Shown here piece after piece: positions 7,459 through 17,214 of a stretch of DNA of 56,476 nucleotides. The stretch's first letter is position 1. Every line of letters starts with the position of its first letter. A model generated the notes under the pieces. It was not told the origin of the DNA and ran no database searches. It worked only from the letters and a program-made list of their open reading frames with translations. The DNA lies in contig DATFKK010000037.1 in the NCBI GenBank assembly GCA_035268685.1, positions 1-56,476 on the forward strand, read 5' to 3'. Origin of the DNA: Candidatus Krumholzibacteriia bacterium. GTDB lineage: Bacteria; Krumholzibacteriota; Krumholzibacteriia; JAJRXK01. The translations under genes and the position numbers were made by a program.

Positions 7459-8019
7459 TCAGCTGCGGCCGGCGACGAAAGTGCCGCGCAGGACCGATCC
7501 GTCGGAGAACTCGATGTCGAAGGATCCCTCGACGGCCTTCTCGCTCACGTCGAGGAAGACCGCGCCGTCGACCCCGTAACGGGTCGCGCGGCCCTCGACC
7601 TCATCGGGCTCGAGGTACGAGGCGAAGAAGCCGTAGGGGGATTCGAGGTCGCGCCCGGCTTCGATCCCGAATCCACCGGTGACCGGTCGGGACTCGGTCC
7701 GGGCGCGGCCGAGCCGGAGCTCGGCGCCTCGGTGGTCCTGCAGGGTCAGCAGGCTGAAGTAGACGGTTCGCCCGTTCGGCGCGATCCGCTCGTCGAGGTC
7801 GTGGAAGACCCCGCGGAACGAGGTCTCCGACGCGGACAGGTCGGCCGCGACCGATCCCTCGAAGGGAACGGGCTCGGAATCGGGAGCCCGGAAGGTGGCG
7901 CGGAATTCACCGGGAGCCAGGGCCTCGTCGTCCGGGGCCGTGGCCGGGTTGGTGGAGTCGGAATCGCCGCAGGCGGCGAGGAACACGAGCGCGAACAGGG
8001 AGACGACCAGACGGGTCAT
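7459..8019 (-). CDS. Putative lipoprotein of unknown function
   Basis: The protein has 186 residues. It opens with a lipoprotein signal (MTRLVVSLFALVFLAACGD, lipid-attachment Cys at about residue 17), then a short acidic linker and a beta-rich domain with repeated G-x-F/V strands ending in GSFDIEFSDGSVLRGTFV. I do not recognise a family. The ATG at 8019 has AGGAGG 8-13 bp upstream. A much longer open frame in the same phase reaches 9114 but runs antisense to the antiporter and is rejected. A TTGACA-type promoter lies just upstream. Confidence 0.8.
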   Translation of the reverse strand: MTRLVVSLFALVFLAACGDSDSTNPATAPDDEALAPGEFRATFRAPDSEPVPFEGSVAADLSASETSFRGVFHDLDERIAPNGRTVYFSLLTLQDHRGAELRLGRARTESRPVTGGFGIEAGRDLESPYGFFASYLEPDEVEGRATRYGVDGAVFLDVSEKAVEGSFDIEFSDGSVLRGTFVAGRS

Positions 8020-8054
8020 GGCGAGAACCTCCTGAGGGCGTGGCGCGCATCGGC

Positions 8055-8084
8055 ACGGTACCCGGCGTTCCTCACACGTGTCAA
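8055..8084 (-). promoter_or_regulatory. Sigma70-like promoter for the 7459-8019 lipoprotein
   Basis: Read on the minus strand, a perfect -35 TTGACA (8079-8084) is followed by an 18-bp spacer and TACCGT (8055-8060). Transcription would begin about 30 bp before the ATG at 8019. Confidence 0.55.
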
Positions 8085-8245
8085 TTCGGACGCGGCGATC
8101 GGGCGATTCGCGCCCCGGGGATCCGACCACCGCGCGATCGGGACCTTCCCGGATCGCCGCCGAGCCCCGTCGGCACGTGGATGTTGCCAGTTCCGGCCGC
8201 GCCTCGCGTGGCCCGCCGCCTTCCATGCGCCCGCGAGAGGTCTCC

Positions 8246-9514
8246 GTGGAACTCCTGCTGATCATGCTGCTGGTGCTGCTGGCCCTCAGCCGGGCCTTCG
8301 CCGAGGTGGCCGAACGCCTCGGCCAGCCCGGGCTGGTGGGAGAGCTGGCCGCGGGCATCCTGCTGGGTCTGCTGGCCGCGCCGGTGGCCCGGGTGTCGGG
8401 CGTTCCCATCGACTTCGTCCACGACGTGCAGGAGACGCACGCCTTCGAGGCCATCACCGAGCTGGGGATCTTCTTCCTCATGCTGCTCGGTGGCCTCGAC
8501 CTGCGGCCGCGCGACATGGCGCAGGCCTCGCGCAGCGCCTTCGTCATCGCCCTCGGTGGTCTGTTGGTCCCGCTCGCAGCCGGGCTGGCCCTGGGCTGGT
8601 GGCTGCTGCCCGCCTCCGACGTGAAGACGGCGCAGTCCGTGTTCCTGGGCACGGCCCTGGCGATCACCGCGGTCCCGGTGTCGATCCGCGTGCTGCGCGA
8701 CCTCGGCCGACTCGACACGCGCGTGGGCAGCGTGGTCGTGTCGGCGGCGGTGTACGACGACGTGCTCAGTCTGGTCCTTCTGGCCGTTCTGACGGCCCTG
8801 TTGAAGACCGGCGCCTGGCCGTCGGCAGCCGGTCTGTTGCTGCTCGGCGGCAAGGTCCTGCTGTTCTTCGCCGTGACCGTCGGCTTCGGGCGCTGGATCC
8901 TGCCGCGCATCGGTCGGGTGCTGCACCTCTCGCGGGCCAGCGAGTTCCCCTTCAGCACCGTGCTGGTCACCGCGCTCGCCTTCGGTGTGCTGGCCGAGCA
9001 GCTGGGCATGCACTTCATCCTGGGCGCTTTCATGGCGGGCCTGTTCTTCCAGCGCGGAACCCTGGACGACGAGGCGTTCGAGTCGGTCCGCCGGCGCACC
9101 GAGGGCATCACCACCGGATTCCTCGCACCGATCTTCTTCGCCTCGATCGGTCTGCACCTGACGGGATCGGCGGTGGTCGAGACCCCGTGGTTCCTCGTGG
9201 CGCTGCTGGTGATCGCCTTCTTCGCGAAGTTGCTCGGCGGTGGTCTCGTGGCCTATCTGATGGAACGTGACCCGGCCGGTGCGGCGGTGGTGGGCTCGGC
9301 CATGAGCGCGCGGGGCGCGGTCGAACTGATCATCGCCGACATCGCGCTGCGCGCCGGACTGTTCGACGCACCCACGCCGACGCCACCGATCGTCGAGAAC
9401 ATGTTCTCCGCGGTGGTGATCATGGCCGTGGTGACCACGGTGGCCACGCCGGTGGCCGTGAACTGGATCCTGCGGTGGGACGCGGCGCGGGACTCGAAGA
9501 TGCTCGAGCAGTGA
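8246..9514 (+). CDS. Kef/CPA2-type cation:proton antiporter
   Basis: This is a 422-residue inner-membrane protein with 11-12 hydrophobic helices and the Na+/H+ exchanger-fold core: RLGQPGLVGELAAGILLG, GIFFLMLLGGLDL, a central VYDDVLSL segment with the paired acidic residues, and GAFMAGLFF. It exchanges K+ or Na+ for protons and lacks the C-terminal TrkA-N domain of full KefB/C. GTG 8246 follows a GAGAGG site. ATG 8225 in the same frame is an alternative that adds seven residues. It converges with the DUF5916 gene, 3 bp away. Confidence 0.88.
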   Translation: MELLLIMLLVLLALSRAFAEVAERLGQPGLVGELAAGILLGLLAAPVARVSGVPIDFVHDVQETHAFEAITELGIFFLMLLGGLDLRPRDMAQASRSAFVIALGGLLVPLAAGLALGWWLLPASDVKTAQSVFLGTALAITAVPVSIRVLRDLGRLDTRVGSVVVSAAVYDDVLSLVLLAVLTALLKTGAWPSAAGLLLLGGKVLLFFAVTVGFGRWILPRIGRVLHLSRASEFPFSTVLVTALAFGVLAEQLGMHFILGAFMAGLFFQRGTLDDEAFESVRRRTEGITTGFLAPIFFASIGLHLTGSAVVETPWFLVALLVIAFFAKLLGGGLVAYLMERDPAGAAVVGSAMSARGAVELIIADIALRAGLFDAPTPTPPIVENMFSAVVIMAVVTTVATPVAVNWILRWDAARDSKMLEQ

Positions 9515-9517
9515 GCC

Positions 9518-12151
9518 CTACAGAGACCACCAGTAGCTGAGCTTCACCAGGAAGGTGTTCACCGGCCGGTTGCGGAAGAGCGCGTCGGCGTCGAAGCGGT
9601 CGCTGAACGTGCGTCCGTCGTCGAAGGCGCTGCCACGGGTCAGGTTGCCGTCGCGCGCGTGGGTCCACACCAGGAAGAGGGCCGACCCGGGGCGGTACTC
9701 CCAGCGGTAGACCACGTTCAGGTTGATCGAGGCCAGGCGGAAGTCCTCGTCGCGGATGTCGAAGTCCCGACCCACGAGGTCTCCGTCGTCGTCCTCCTCG
9801 AGCACGGTCTCGACCGGCGCGAAGTCGTAGCTCCCCGGGCGGGTCAGCGCTCGCGGGCGCGAGAAGGATCCGCGCGCCAGGAAGGGCTGCGCGTACAGCT
9901 CGAGGCTCTGGTTGCGCGTGAACAGGACGTTGCTGCGAAGGGTGAGGTCGAGGGTCTCACTGTCGAGCTCGCCGAACACGTAGCTCACCCCGCCGATGCC
10001 GGGCTGGCCGTCGGCGGTCGCGTAGTTGCCGACCCACTGGGCATCGGTGGTGGCCGTGTTCCAGCTCGCGCTCAGGCGATGGTTCATGCGTGTGTTCTGG
10101 ATCCAGCGCAGCGACGCGCGCAGGTCCCGCGTGTGCGAGCCGGCTTCGGTTCCGCGCTCGTTCCACTCGGCCTCGAGCACCAGATCGCGCCGGAAGTCCG
10201 AGTTGAAACCGAGCCAGAATCCGCTGCGTGCCGGCGTCTCGATCAGGGGACCGCGGACACCGTCGAAGAAGCGGGTCTCGAACTTCGACACGCCCTCGAC
10301 GTCGTGCCACAGCCCGAGCCAGCCGCGCCACCGCGATCGGGTCTGGATCGATGCGTTGACGTTCCCGCCGCCACCCGACGGCACACCGCCGCCGTAGGAG
10401 AACAGGGTGCCACCGGGATCGGTGGGGTCGATGACGCTGCGGCCGGCGTAGAGCCACTTCCGATGCAGGCTGAGTTCCACGCTGCCGTCGGTGATCGCGT
10501 CACCCTCGCCGCCTCCGAGCCGGCGCTGCAACCACAGCGAGCCGAACATCTCGTCGGCGGCGGCCAGGCGGCCGGCGTCGTTGGGGTCGAAGCGATCGCC
10601 TTCCCATCGACCACGCAGCGACCCGCGCCAGCGGCCGCCGTACTTGCCGACCCGCAGCTGCCCGGCCGTTCCGACCACCGGCTCGTGGTCGACGGGAGTG
10701 CCGTCGGCCACGGGTGCGTCGTCGATCACCGTCGCCACCATGCTGCCCTGCACGCGGTACGCGCGCTCGTCGAAGGTCAGTTCGAAGTCGGCACCCGAGC
10801 CGTAGGCGTCGCGCGAGCGGCGGGTGTCGGCGTCGAGATCGGTGCGGGTGTCGCCGTCGCGCAGCACGGCGGTCTGCATGAAGTTCACGCGATGGTCGCC
10901 GTGGGCGAACTCCTTGCCGAAGCGGGTGACCGCGTACCAGGTCTGGTCGTCGCCGTCGGCGAAGGGATTGTGGGCCCGGCCGGGAAGCGTGCGGTCGGTG
11001 GTGGCGAGCAGGGTGGCGACCGAGACGTCGCCGGCGGTCTTGCCGATCACCTTGCCGGCGAACTTGATGCGCGTGTTCTCGCCGCCCTCGCCGATGCGTC
11101 GCGAGTAGAAGAGGTTGAAGTCGGGGTGCTGGAAGGCGCGCGCGCCCTCGACGAAGAACGGGCGGCGCTCGTCGAAGAAGTTCTCGAAGGGACCCAGGTT
11201 GAGCACGGCCGGGTCCGCCTCGACCTGGCCGAAGTCGGGCTGCAGGGTGGCGTTCAGCGTGAGGTCTGCGGTCAGGCCGTAGCGGAGGTCGGCGCCGAAG
11301 TTCTGGAAGTCGCTCAGATCGCCGGCCCGGCCGCCGAAGTCCGGATTCGTCGAGCGCGCCACGACGTAGGGGATCACTTCGACCTGCTTGGCCGCGGGCA
11401 CGCTGCGCAGGCCCCGGAGTTCGCCGAAGCGACTGACGAAGCCGGCGTCGTCGCGGTCCCAGTGCGCCCATCCGGTGTCGACGCCGCGGCCGTGCATCCA
11501 GCGGTAGACCTGCAGGCCCCAGGTCATCTCGTCGGCCGGTCGGTAGCGGATGGCCGCGAAGGGGATCCGCATCTCCGTCGACCAGCCGCGCTCGTCGCGG
11601 AAGGTCTCGGCCGTCCACACGGCGTCCCAGTCGGAATCGCGGTTGCCGTCGTCGAAGACATAGGCGTCGGCCTGCGATCCGTCGGGGTTGACGCGGAAAT
11701 TGTAGCCCGTGGTGCGGTCGTGGTAGGGGTCGACGTACACGCTCACGAGGTCGGAGTTCTGCAGGTTGTCGCGGCGGCAGAGGGTCGACGACGTCAACGA
11801 CGGATCGCGTTCGAAGCACGCCACGGCGAAGTACAACGCCTCGTCGTCGTAGGCCACGCGGAACACGGTGGTCTCGTCGGCGGCTACGCCGCGGTCGGGC
11901 TCGTGCTCGACGAATCCCCAGCCGGAGGGGATCGTCGACCACACCGGGTCGTCGAGTCTTCCGTCGAGCTCGATCGACCCGGGATCCACCCGTTGGGCGT
12001 GCACGTACGGGCGCTCGTGCAGTCGTCCGCTCGCGTGGGTGGGGTGGAGAGAAGACTCGGTGCGGTTGGGCACGAACGAGTCGAAGGCCATCGCGCTCGG
12101 ACCGTACAGGCCGAGCGCGACGACCACGAGGAGTCCCAGGCGCAGGGTCAC
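9518..12151 (-). CDS. DUF5916 outer-membrane protein with CBM9-like N-terminal domain
   Basis: The protein has 877 residues. A signal peptide (MTLRLGLLVVVALGLYGPSAMA) is followed by a CBM9-like sandwich of about 200 residues with IELDGRLDDPVW, AYDDEALYFAVAC, and DGSQADAYVFDDGNRDSDWDAVW. A long DUF5916 barrel follows, starting at the conserved NPDFGQVEADPAVLNL-like stretch and ERRPFFVEGA, and it ends in an aromatic strand (VKLSYWWSL). The family sits in the outer membrane of many heterotrophs; its substrate is unknown. Start is GTG 12151. It lies 12 bp after the tricorn-like protease gene and is probably co-transcribed. Confidence 0.85.
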   Translation of the reverse strand: MTLRLGLLVVVALGLYGPSAMAFDSFVPNRTESSLHPTHASGRLHERPYVHAQRVDPGSIELDGRLDDPVWSTIPSGWGFVEHEPDRGVAADETTVFRVAYDDEALYFAVACFERDPSLTSSTLCRRDNLQNSDLVSVYVDPYHDRTTGYNFRVNPDGSQADAYVFDDGNRDSDWDAVWTAETFRDERGWSTEMRIPFAAIRYRPADEMTWGLQVYRWMHGRGVDTGWAHWDRDDAGFVSRFGELRGLRSVPAAKQVEVIPYVVARSTNPDFGGRAGDLSDFQNFGADLRYGLTADLTLNATLQPDFGQVEADPAVLNLGPFENFFDERRPFFVEGARAFQHPDFNLFYSRRIGEGGENTRIKFAGKVIGKTAGDVSVATLLATTDRTLPGRAHNPFADGDDQTWYAVTRFGKEFAHGDHRVNFMQTAVLRDGDTRTDLDADTRRSRDAYGSGADFELTFDERAYRVQGSMVATVIDDAPVADGTPVDHEPVVGTAGQLRVGKYGGRWRGSLRGRWEGDRFDPNDAGRLAAADEMFGSLWLQRRLGGGEGDAITDGSVELSLHRKWLYAGRSVIDPTDPGGTLFSYGGGVPSGGGGNVNASIQTRSRWRGWLGLWHDVEGVSKFETRFFDGVRGPLIETPARSGFWLGFNSDFRRDLVLEAEWNERGTEAGSHTRDLRASLRWIQNTRMNHRLSASWNTATTDAQWVGNYATADGQPGIGGVSYVFGELDSETLDLTLRSNVLFTRNQSLELYAQPFLARGSFSRPRALTRPGSYDFAPVETVLEEDDDGDLVGRDFDIRDEDFRLASINLNVVYRWEYRPGSALFLVWTHARDGNLTRGSAFDDGRTFSDRFDADALFRNRPVNTFLVKLSYWWSL

Positions 12152-12163
12152 GTCGTTCCGACC

Positions 12164-15100
12164 TCAGCGCCGGGGCCGTGCCGGCCGCGGGTACGATGGC
12201 CTTTCGACCTCGATCTCCGGTGCGGCCTCGAGCAGACGCAGCGCTTCGTCCACTGCGCGTTCCAGTTGCGGGTCGCGGCCCTCGGCTGCCGAGCGGGCGT
12301 CCAGGCGCACCTCGATGTCGGGCGGCACGCCTTCGTTCTCGGCCACGTACTCGCCGGCGACAGGGTCGAAGACCGCGTTGTCGGGTGCGGTGAGCACGCC
12401 GCCGTCGATCATCGGGTAGTGGACCGACGACTTCACGAGCCCGCCCCAGGTACGGGTGCCGATCAACGGCCCGACCTCCTGCTGGCGGAAGGCCCAGGGG
12501 AAGTAGTCCCCGCCCGATCCGGCCAGGGCGTTGATCAGTAGCACCTTCGGTCCGAGCACACCGGTCGGAAGGACCATGGGCTGGCCACCCTCGGCCTCGT
12601 TGGTCAGGGCCGCGCGCAGACCGCGGGTCATGAGATCGACCATGTAGTCGTCGAGCAGACCGCCGCCGTTGTACCGCGCGTCGATCACGGCGCCCTGCTT
12701 GTCCTGTTGGGCGAAGAAGTAGCGGTTGAACGAGACGAATCCGGGTCCGGCGGTGTTCGGCACCCACACGTAGGCCAGGCGCCCGTCGGACAGTTCGTCG
12801 ACACGGCGGCGGTTGTCCTCGACCCAGGCGCGCAGGCGCAACCGGCGCTCGCTGCGGATGGGCTCGACGGTCACCGTCCAGGCCTCGTCCATGGTGGGTT
12901 CGTCGTTCAGGTGCACCAGGGTCTGACGGCCGGCCGTGCCGTCGAGCCGACGGTAGGGATCGTCGTCGTCGGTCAGCTCGACGCCGTTCACGGCGAGCAG
13001 GTAGTCGCCCTCGTCGGCGCGCAGTCCGGGCCGGGCGAGCGGAGCGGACAGGCCGGGGTTCCAGCTCTCGAGCGTGTAGATGCGGTCGATGCGCCAGCGC
13101 CCGTCGTGGGCGACGAGGTCGGCCCCGAGCAGCCCGACCCCGGAGTCGTCGACGTCGGGCAGGTCGCCGCCGCCGACGAAGCTGTGGCCCACGGCGAGTT
13201 CGCCGTTCATCTGGTCGAGGACGTAGGTCAGATCGGCGCGGTGGCGCACGTGTTCGACCAACGGACGGTAGCGATCGCGCACCGCGTCCCAGTCGGCGCC
13301 GTGCAGGCCGGGGTCGTAGAAGAAGTCCCGCTCGTAGCGCCAGGCCTCGTCGAACAGCTGCTGCCACTCGGCGCGGCGGTCGAGGCGCATCTGCAGGTCG
13401 AGATCGAGCGCGCCGTCGCCCGGCTGCGGGGGCGACGCGGTCGACACCACGCTCCAGCCGCCCGGCGTGCGATGGATCATCGATTCACCGTCGTTCGACA
13501 CGGCGACCGAACGCACCCCCTCGGCGAAGGTCTCGGCCTCGCGCTCCTCGAGCGAGAACTTCTGCAGCCGCAGTCCCGGCGCATCCTCGACCTGCTCGCC
13601 GAGGAACACCGTCCCCTCGGGACCGGCGACCGCGATCCGATAGCGGGCGGCCGGCACGGGGAGCGCCACGATCCGCTCGTGGATCCCCTCGACGTCGATG
13701 CGGACGTCCTCGTCCTCCGTCCCTTCGCCGTCCTCGCCGTCTTCGGGCTCCTCGGAGCCGGTCTCTTCCTCTTCTTCGACGACGACCTCCTCCTCGTCGC
13801 TGCGCAACGGGAAGGGCGTGGGGTCGTCGGCGCGCAGGATCATGACCCACGCGGCGTAGGTCGGGTCGGCGGGGATCGAACTCGTGTTGGCCCAGCCCGA
13901 GCCCAGGGCGAGGTCGGTGCTGGCGAGGAAGTAGAGGTGCCGGCCGTCGCGGTCGAACGCGGGGGCGGTGGAGTCGGCCAGGGGATCGGTGAGCACGGAG
14001 GTGTCGTCGGACTCGACCGACCACACGACGATGCGGCGGAAGTCGTTCTCGAAGGTCTTCGCGTAGGCCAGCCACTGCGAGTCGGGCGACCAGGTCAGGC
14101 CCATGTCGCCGCGCTCGAGATTCGTACCGCCGACGTCGACGGTCTCGACGTCGCCCGACTCGACCTCGACCACACGCACCCGGACGTCGTCGTCGACGAA
14201 GGCGATGCGTTCGCCGTCGGGCGACCACGTGACCTCCCAGGCCATCTTCGATTCGCCGATGTCGATGCGGCGCGGCTCCGACAGGCCGTCCTGGTCGGTG
14301 AGGACCAGTTCGTAGCCGTCGCCGTCGTCGCGGAACCACGCGATCGTGCCGCCGTCGGGTGACCACACCGGCGTGCGGTCGTGGGCGCCGGAGCTGCGCG
14401 AGAGGTTGCGCGCGTCGCCGTGCTCGACGGGCACGGTGAAGACCTCGCCGCGCGCCTGGACCACGGCGCGCTTGCCCGTCGGCGAGAGCCGCGCCCACGA
14501 GACCGAACCGCCCACGTCCTCCCACTGCGGCCGTGCCCAGGGGAAGTCCCCGCGCACGGTGATCCGCAGGCGCTCCACGTCGCCCGACGCCGGATCGAGG
14601 AGGTGCACGAAGCCGTCACGTTCGAACACCAGTCCCTGCGTTCCACCGTCGAGGGTCTTCACGTCGGTGCCCTCGAAGTCGGTGATCTGCTCGAGCGCGC
14701 CGGTCGCGACGTCGTAGGACCACACGTTCATGGTCCAGTCACGGTCGCTGAGGAAGACCACGCGGTCGCCGACCCACACCGGGTGGCGGTCGGTCGAGCG
14801 ATCGGGATTCGGCAGCCAGGTCTCCTCGAGCGATTCGAGGTCGAGGATCACCAGCGGCGTGTTCTGTCCGCCGCGGTAGTTCTGCCACTCCCAGTCCCAG
14901 CGGGTCACGCGGTCGATCACGATACGCTCGCCGTCGCCCGCGAAGGAGCCGTCCCAGGCCCAGGGCGCGGGCAGCACGGTCGACGGACCGCCGTCGGCGT
15001 CCACCGTCCAGAGCCGGCCGTAGCCGCGGGGCGCGGTACCGCGGGTCGACATGTACAGGATGCGGTCGCCGTCGGGCGACCAGCCCCGCGCGGCGCTCCC

Positions 15101-15418
15101 GGCCGGATGCCAGGTCAGTCGTCGCGGCGTGCCACCCTCGATGCCCACCACGTACACGGCCGGGGTGCCGTCGCGGTTCGAGGTGAAGGCGATCCACCGT
15201 CCGTCGGGAGAGAAGTGCGGATCGCTCTCCACGGCCGCCGTGGCGGTGAGACGCCGGGCGACGCCGCCGTCGCGGCCCACGATCCACAGATCGGAGCCGT
15301 GGGTGAAGGCCACGTGCTCGGCGCTCAGCGTCGGCTGGCGGAGCAGGCGCGTGTCGTCGTCGGCGGTGGTGGTGGTCGGAACGGCGAGCAGGAGCAGTGG
15401 CAGGATGCGGAGCAGCAC
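12164..15418 (-). CDS. Tricorn-like S41 peptidase with beta-propeller domains
   Basis: The protein has 1084 residues, close to archaeal tricorn (about 1070). Order: signal peptide (LLRILPLLLLAVPTTTTA), WD40/PD40-type propeller repeats (FSPDGRWIAFTSNRDG, WSPDGDRI), a second propeller, an acidic insert rich in Glu/Asp around 13700-13800, a core helical region, a PDZ-like domain, and the S41 catalytic domain with VIDARYNGGG and the nucleophile segment GSGGDYFPWAF. It degrades peptides, here probably in the periplasm. The frame is open to 15508, but GTG 15418 starts exactly at the signal peptide and has GGGGAG upstream. It is the first gene of a pair with the DUF5916 barrel. Confidence 0.92.
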   Translation of the reverse strand: MLLRILPLLLLAVPTTTTADDDTRLLRQPTLSAEHVAFTHGSDLWIVGRDGGVARRLTATAAVESDPHFSPDGRWIAFTSNRDGTPAVYVVGIEGGTPRRLTWHPAGSAARGWSPDGDRILYMSTRGTAPRGYGRLWTVDADGGPSTVLPAPWAWDGSFAGDGERIVIDRVTRWDWEWQNYRGGQNTPLVILDLESLEETWLPNPDRSTDRHPVWVGDRVVFLSDRDWTMNVWSYDVATGALEQITDFEGTDVKTLDGGTQGLVFERDGFVHLLDPASGDVERLRITVRGDFPWARPQWEDVGGSVSWARLSPTGKRAVVQARGEVFTVPVEHGDARNLSRSSGAHDRTPVWSPDGGTIAWFRDDGDGYELVLTDQDGLSEPRRIDIGESKMAWEVTWSPDGERIAFVDDDVRVRVVEVESGDVETVDVGGTNLERGDMGLTWSPDSQWLAYAKTFENDFRRIVVWSVESDDTSVLTDPLADSTAPAFDRDGRHLYFLASTDLALGSGWANTSSIPADPTYAAWVMILRADDPTPFPLRSDEEEVVVEEEEETGSEEPEDGEDGEGTEDEDVRIDVEGIHERIVALPVPAARYRIAVAGPEGTVFLGEQVEDAPGLRLQKFSLEEREAETFAEGVRSVAVSNDGESMIHRTPGGWSVVSTASPPQPGDGALDLDLQMRLDRRAEWQQLFDEAWRYERDFFYDPGLHGADWDAVRDRYRPLVEHVRHRADLTYVLDQMNGELAVGHSFVGGGDLPDVDDSGVGLLGADLVAHDGRWRIDRIYTLESWNPGLSAPLARPGLRADEGDYLLAVNGVELTDDDDPYRRLDGTAGRQTLVHLNDEPTMDEAWTVTVEPIRSERRLRLRAWVEDNRRRVDELSDGRLAYVWVPNTAGPGFVSFNRYFFAQQDKQGAVIDARYNGGGLLDDYMVDLMTRGLRAALTNEAEGGQPMVLPTGVLGPKVLLINALAGSGGDYFPWAFRQQEVGPLIGTRTWGGLVKSSVHYPMIDGGVLTAPDNAVFDPVAGEYVAENEGVPPDIEVRLDARSAAEGRDPQLERAVDEALRLLEAAPEIEVERPSYPRPARPRR

Positions 15419-15524
15419 GGAGGTCTCCCCGGGAAGGGAACGGAACGAGGACGTCGACTTCGGGCGGGGACCGCGCACAAGGTCGGGTGCAGTCCGCACG
15501 CTGGCCACGCCGGGTTGCGCGGGA

Positions 15525-16391
15525 TCACTTCTTCGCAGGATCCACCGGGGCGGAAGGTCGTGAACGCGCCGACAGCGTGACGGCGACGCCTCCGAGGATC
15601 AGCATCGCGGCGACCGCAAGCCGCAGCGTGAAGGGCTCGCCGAGCAGGAGCAGACCTCCCACCGCGGCGATCACCGGCACGGTGAGCTGCACGGCCGCGG
15701 CGCGCGTGGCCGTCAGTCCGCGCAGGGCGTCGTACCAGATCACGTAGCCCAGGCCGCTCGCCAGCGCGCCCGAGGCCACGGCCAGCAGCGCGCCCCGGGG
15801 TTCGAGGTCGACGGTCGACAGGGCCACGACCACGAGCACCCCGACCATCGGCACCGACCGGACGAAGTTGTCGGTCGTCCGCACGACGGGATCGCCCGGA
15901 CCACGCCCGCGCAGCGAGTACACGCCCCAGGCGACGCCGGCGCCGGCCATGGCGACGGTGCCGAACGGCGACGGCGCGGCCATGCCCGGCGACACGAGGT
16001 AGGCCAGTCCGCCGAGGGCGAGCAGGATCCCGATCCACTGCCGCGGGCGGGGGCGTTCGCCGCGCGCGATTCCCCAGGTGATCATGGTCACCTGCACCAG
16101 CGCGAACAGGATCAACGCGCCGGTCCCCGCCGGCAGCTCCAGATAGGCGAAGGAGAAGAGGGCCGCGTAGGCGAAGAGCGCGGCGGCCGACGTCCAGTCG
16201 CCGCGGTCGACCGGCGTTCGCCGGCGCCCGCGGGCCCGCGCGACGACGAGCAGGGTCACCGCACCCGAGGTCAGGCGCAGTCCGGTGAAGCTCGCCGCGT
16301 CGATGTCGGGCGGGTCGAGGGCCAGGCGGGTCAGGACCGAGTTGGCGGCGAAGGCCACCATGGCCAGCGAGGTGATCAGGAGCGTGCGCAT
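15525..16391 (-). CDS. EamA/DMT-family permease
   Basis: This is a 288-residue inner-membrane protein with ten hydrophobic helices in two EamA halves (about residues 1-130 and 140-280). It begins MRTLLITSLAMVAFAANSVLTRLAL, the typical first helix with its small-residue pattern, and ends with a basic tail. The family exports amino acids, metabolites or drugs; the substrate is not predictable here. I chose ATG 16391; a GTG at 16412 would add seven residues. Neither start has a good ribosome-binding site. It lies 25 bp after the SIMPL gene on the same strand. Confidence 0.87.
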   Translation of the reverse strand: MRTLLITSLAMVAFAANSVLTRLALDPPDIDAASFTGLRLTSGAVTLLVVARARGRRRTPVDRGDWTSAAALFAYAALFSFAYLELPAGTGALILFALVQVTMITWGIARGERPRPRQWIGILLALGGLAYLVSPGMAAPSPFGTVAMAGAGVAWGVYSLRGRGPGDPVVRTTDNFVRSVPMVGVLVVVALSTVDLEPRGALLAVASGALASGLGYVIWYDALRGLTATRAAAVQLTVPVIAAVGGLLLLGEPFTLRLAVAAMLILGGVAVTLSARSRPSAPVDPAKK

Positions 16392-16416
16392 CCGCAATGG
16401 GTCCGTCGGCACCGGA

Positions 16417-17145
16417 TCAGTCCGCCAGGTAGTAGTCGATCGTCGACACCACGCGGACCTTCTTCACGTGCGGCGTGCTGGCGTCGCGGTCGGTGATCGT
16501 GAACTGCCCCTGGCGCGCGCGGCGGATGCGTCCCACCCGGCTCTGCGAATCCTCGGCGAACTTCCGGGCGACCTCGCGCGCGGCCAGCGTGGCCTCTTCG
16601 ATCATCGCGGGCTTGATGTCGTTCAGCCCGGTGAACAGGAACTGGGGTCGGGCCTGGTGGTGATCGGTCTCGAACACGATGCCCTCGCGGCCGAGTTCCT
16701 CGAGCCGGGACATGGTCTCGCGCACGCGGTCGACGTCGCCGGTGTACACCGTGATCGTCCGCGACGCCGTGTAGCGCAGACCGACGTCGCCCGGGCTTCC
16801 GTAGCGCTGGGCGAGCTTGTCGACCACCGCGGGCGGCGACACGGTGACGTCCTCGTCGGCGAAGCCGGCCTCGCGCAGGAAGGTCACGATGCGCGCGGTC
16901 TTCTCCTCGAGCGTGCGGTACAGGGCCGAGTAGTCGTCGCCGGCGTCGACGAAGCGCAGCGGCCAGATCGCGACGTCGGCCGCGACCTCGCGTTCGGCCA
17001 GCCCTTTCACCGTGACCACACGGTCGCGCTCCTTGAACTCGACGATGCCCCGGTGGAGCTGCTGGCCGAGCAGGAACAGACCCGCCACGAGCGCGATCGA
17101 CAGGAACAGGAACGACGGCGAGCGTTCGGGGCGGACGACGTTCAT
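16417..17145 (-). CDS. SIMPL domain (DUF541) periplasmic protein
   Basis: The protein has 242 residues. An N-terminal membrane anchor (residues 11-28, FLFLSIALVAGLFLLGQQL) is followed by a SIMPL domain: VVTVKGLAEREVAADVAIWPL, then FLREAGFADEDVTVSP and YTASRTITVYTGDVDRV, closing with RVVSTIDYYL. SIMPL proteins, such as BP26 and YggE, form oligomeric periplasmic assemblies linked to stress tolerance. It lies 25 bp upstream of the EamA permease, likely in one transcript. Function beyond the family is unknown. Confidence 0.88.
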   Translation of the reverse strand: MNVVRPERSPSFLFLSIALVAGLFLLGQQLHRGIVEFKERDRVVTVKGLAEREVAADVAIWPLRFVDAGDDYSALYRTLEEKTARIVTFLREAGFADEDVTVSPPAVVDKLAQRYGSPGDVGLRYTASRTITVYTGDVDRVRETMSRLEELGREGIVFETDHHQARPQFLFTGLNDIKPAMIEEATLAAREVARKFAEDSQSRVGRIRRARQGQFTITDRDASTPHVKKVRVVSTIDYYLAD

Positions 17146-17214
17146 GGGGCTCCTCGGTGGTGGCGGCTCGGTGATTCTACCGGATCGGCGCTGAAGCGTT
17201 CCCGGTGATCGTGA

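Noticed and set aside
9659-12541. Plus-strand open frame of 960 codons over the DUF5916 gene
   Set aside because: Shadow of the opposite strand; no ribosome-binding site or domain.
13680-13800. Repetitive Glu/Asp codons in the tricorn-like gene as a tandem repeat
   Set aside because: It is compositional bias in an acidic insert, without a fixed repeat unit.
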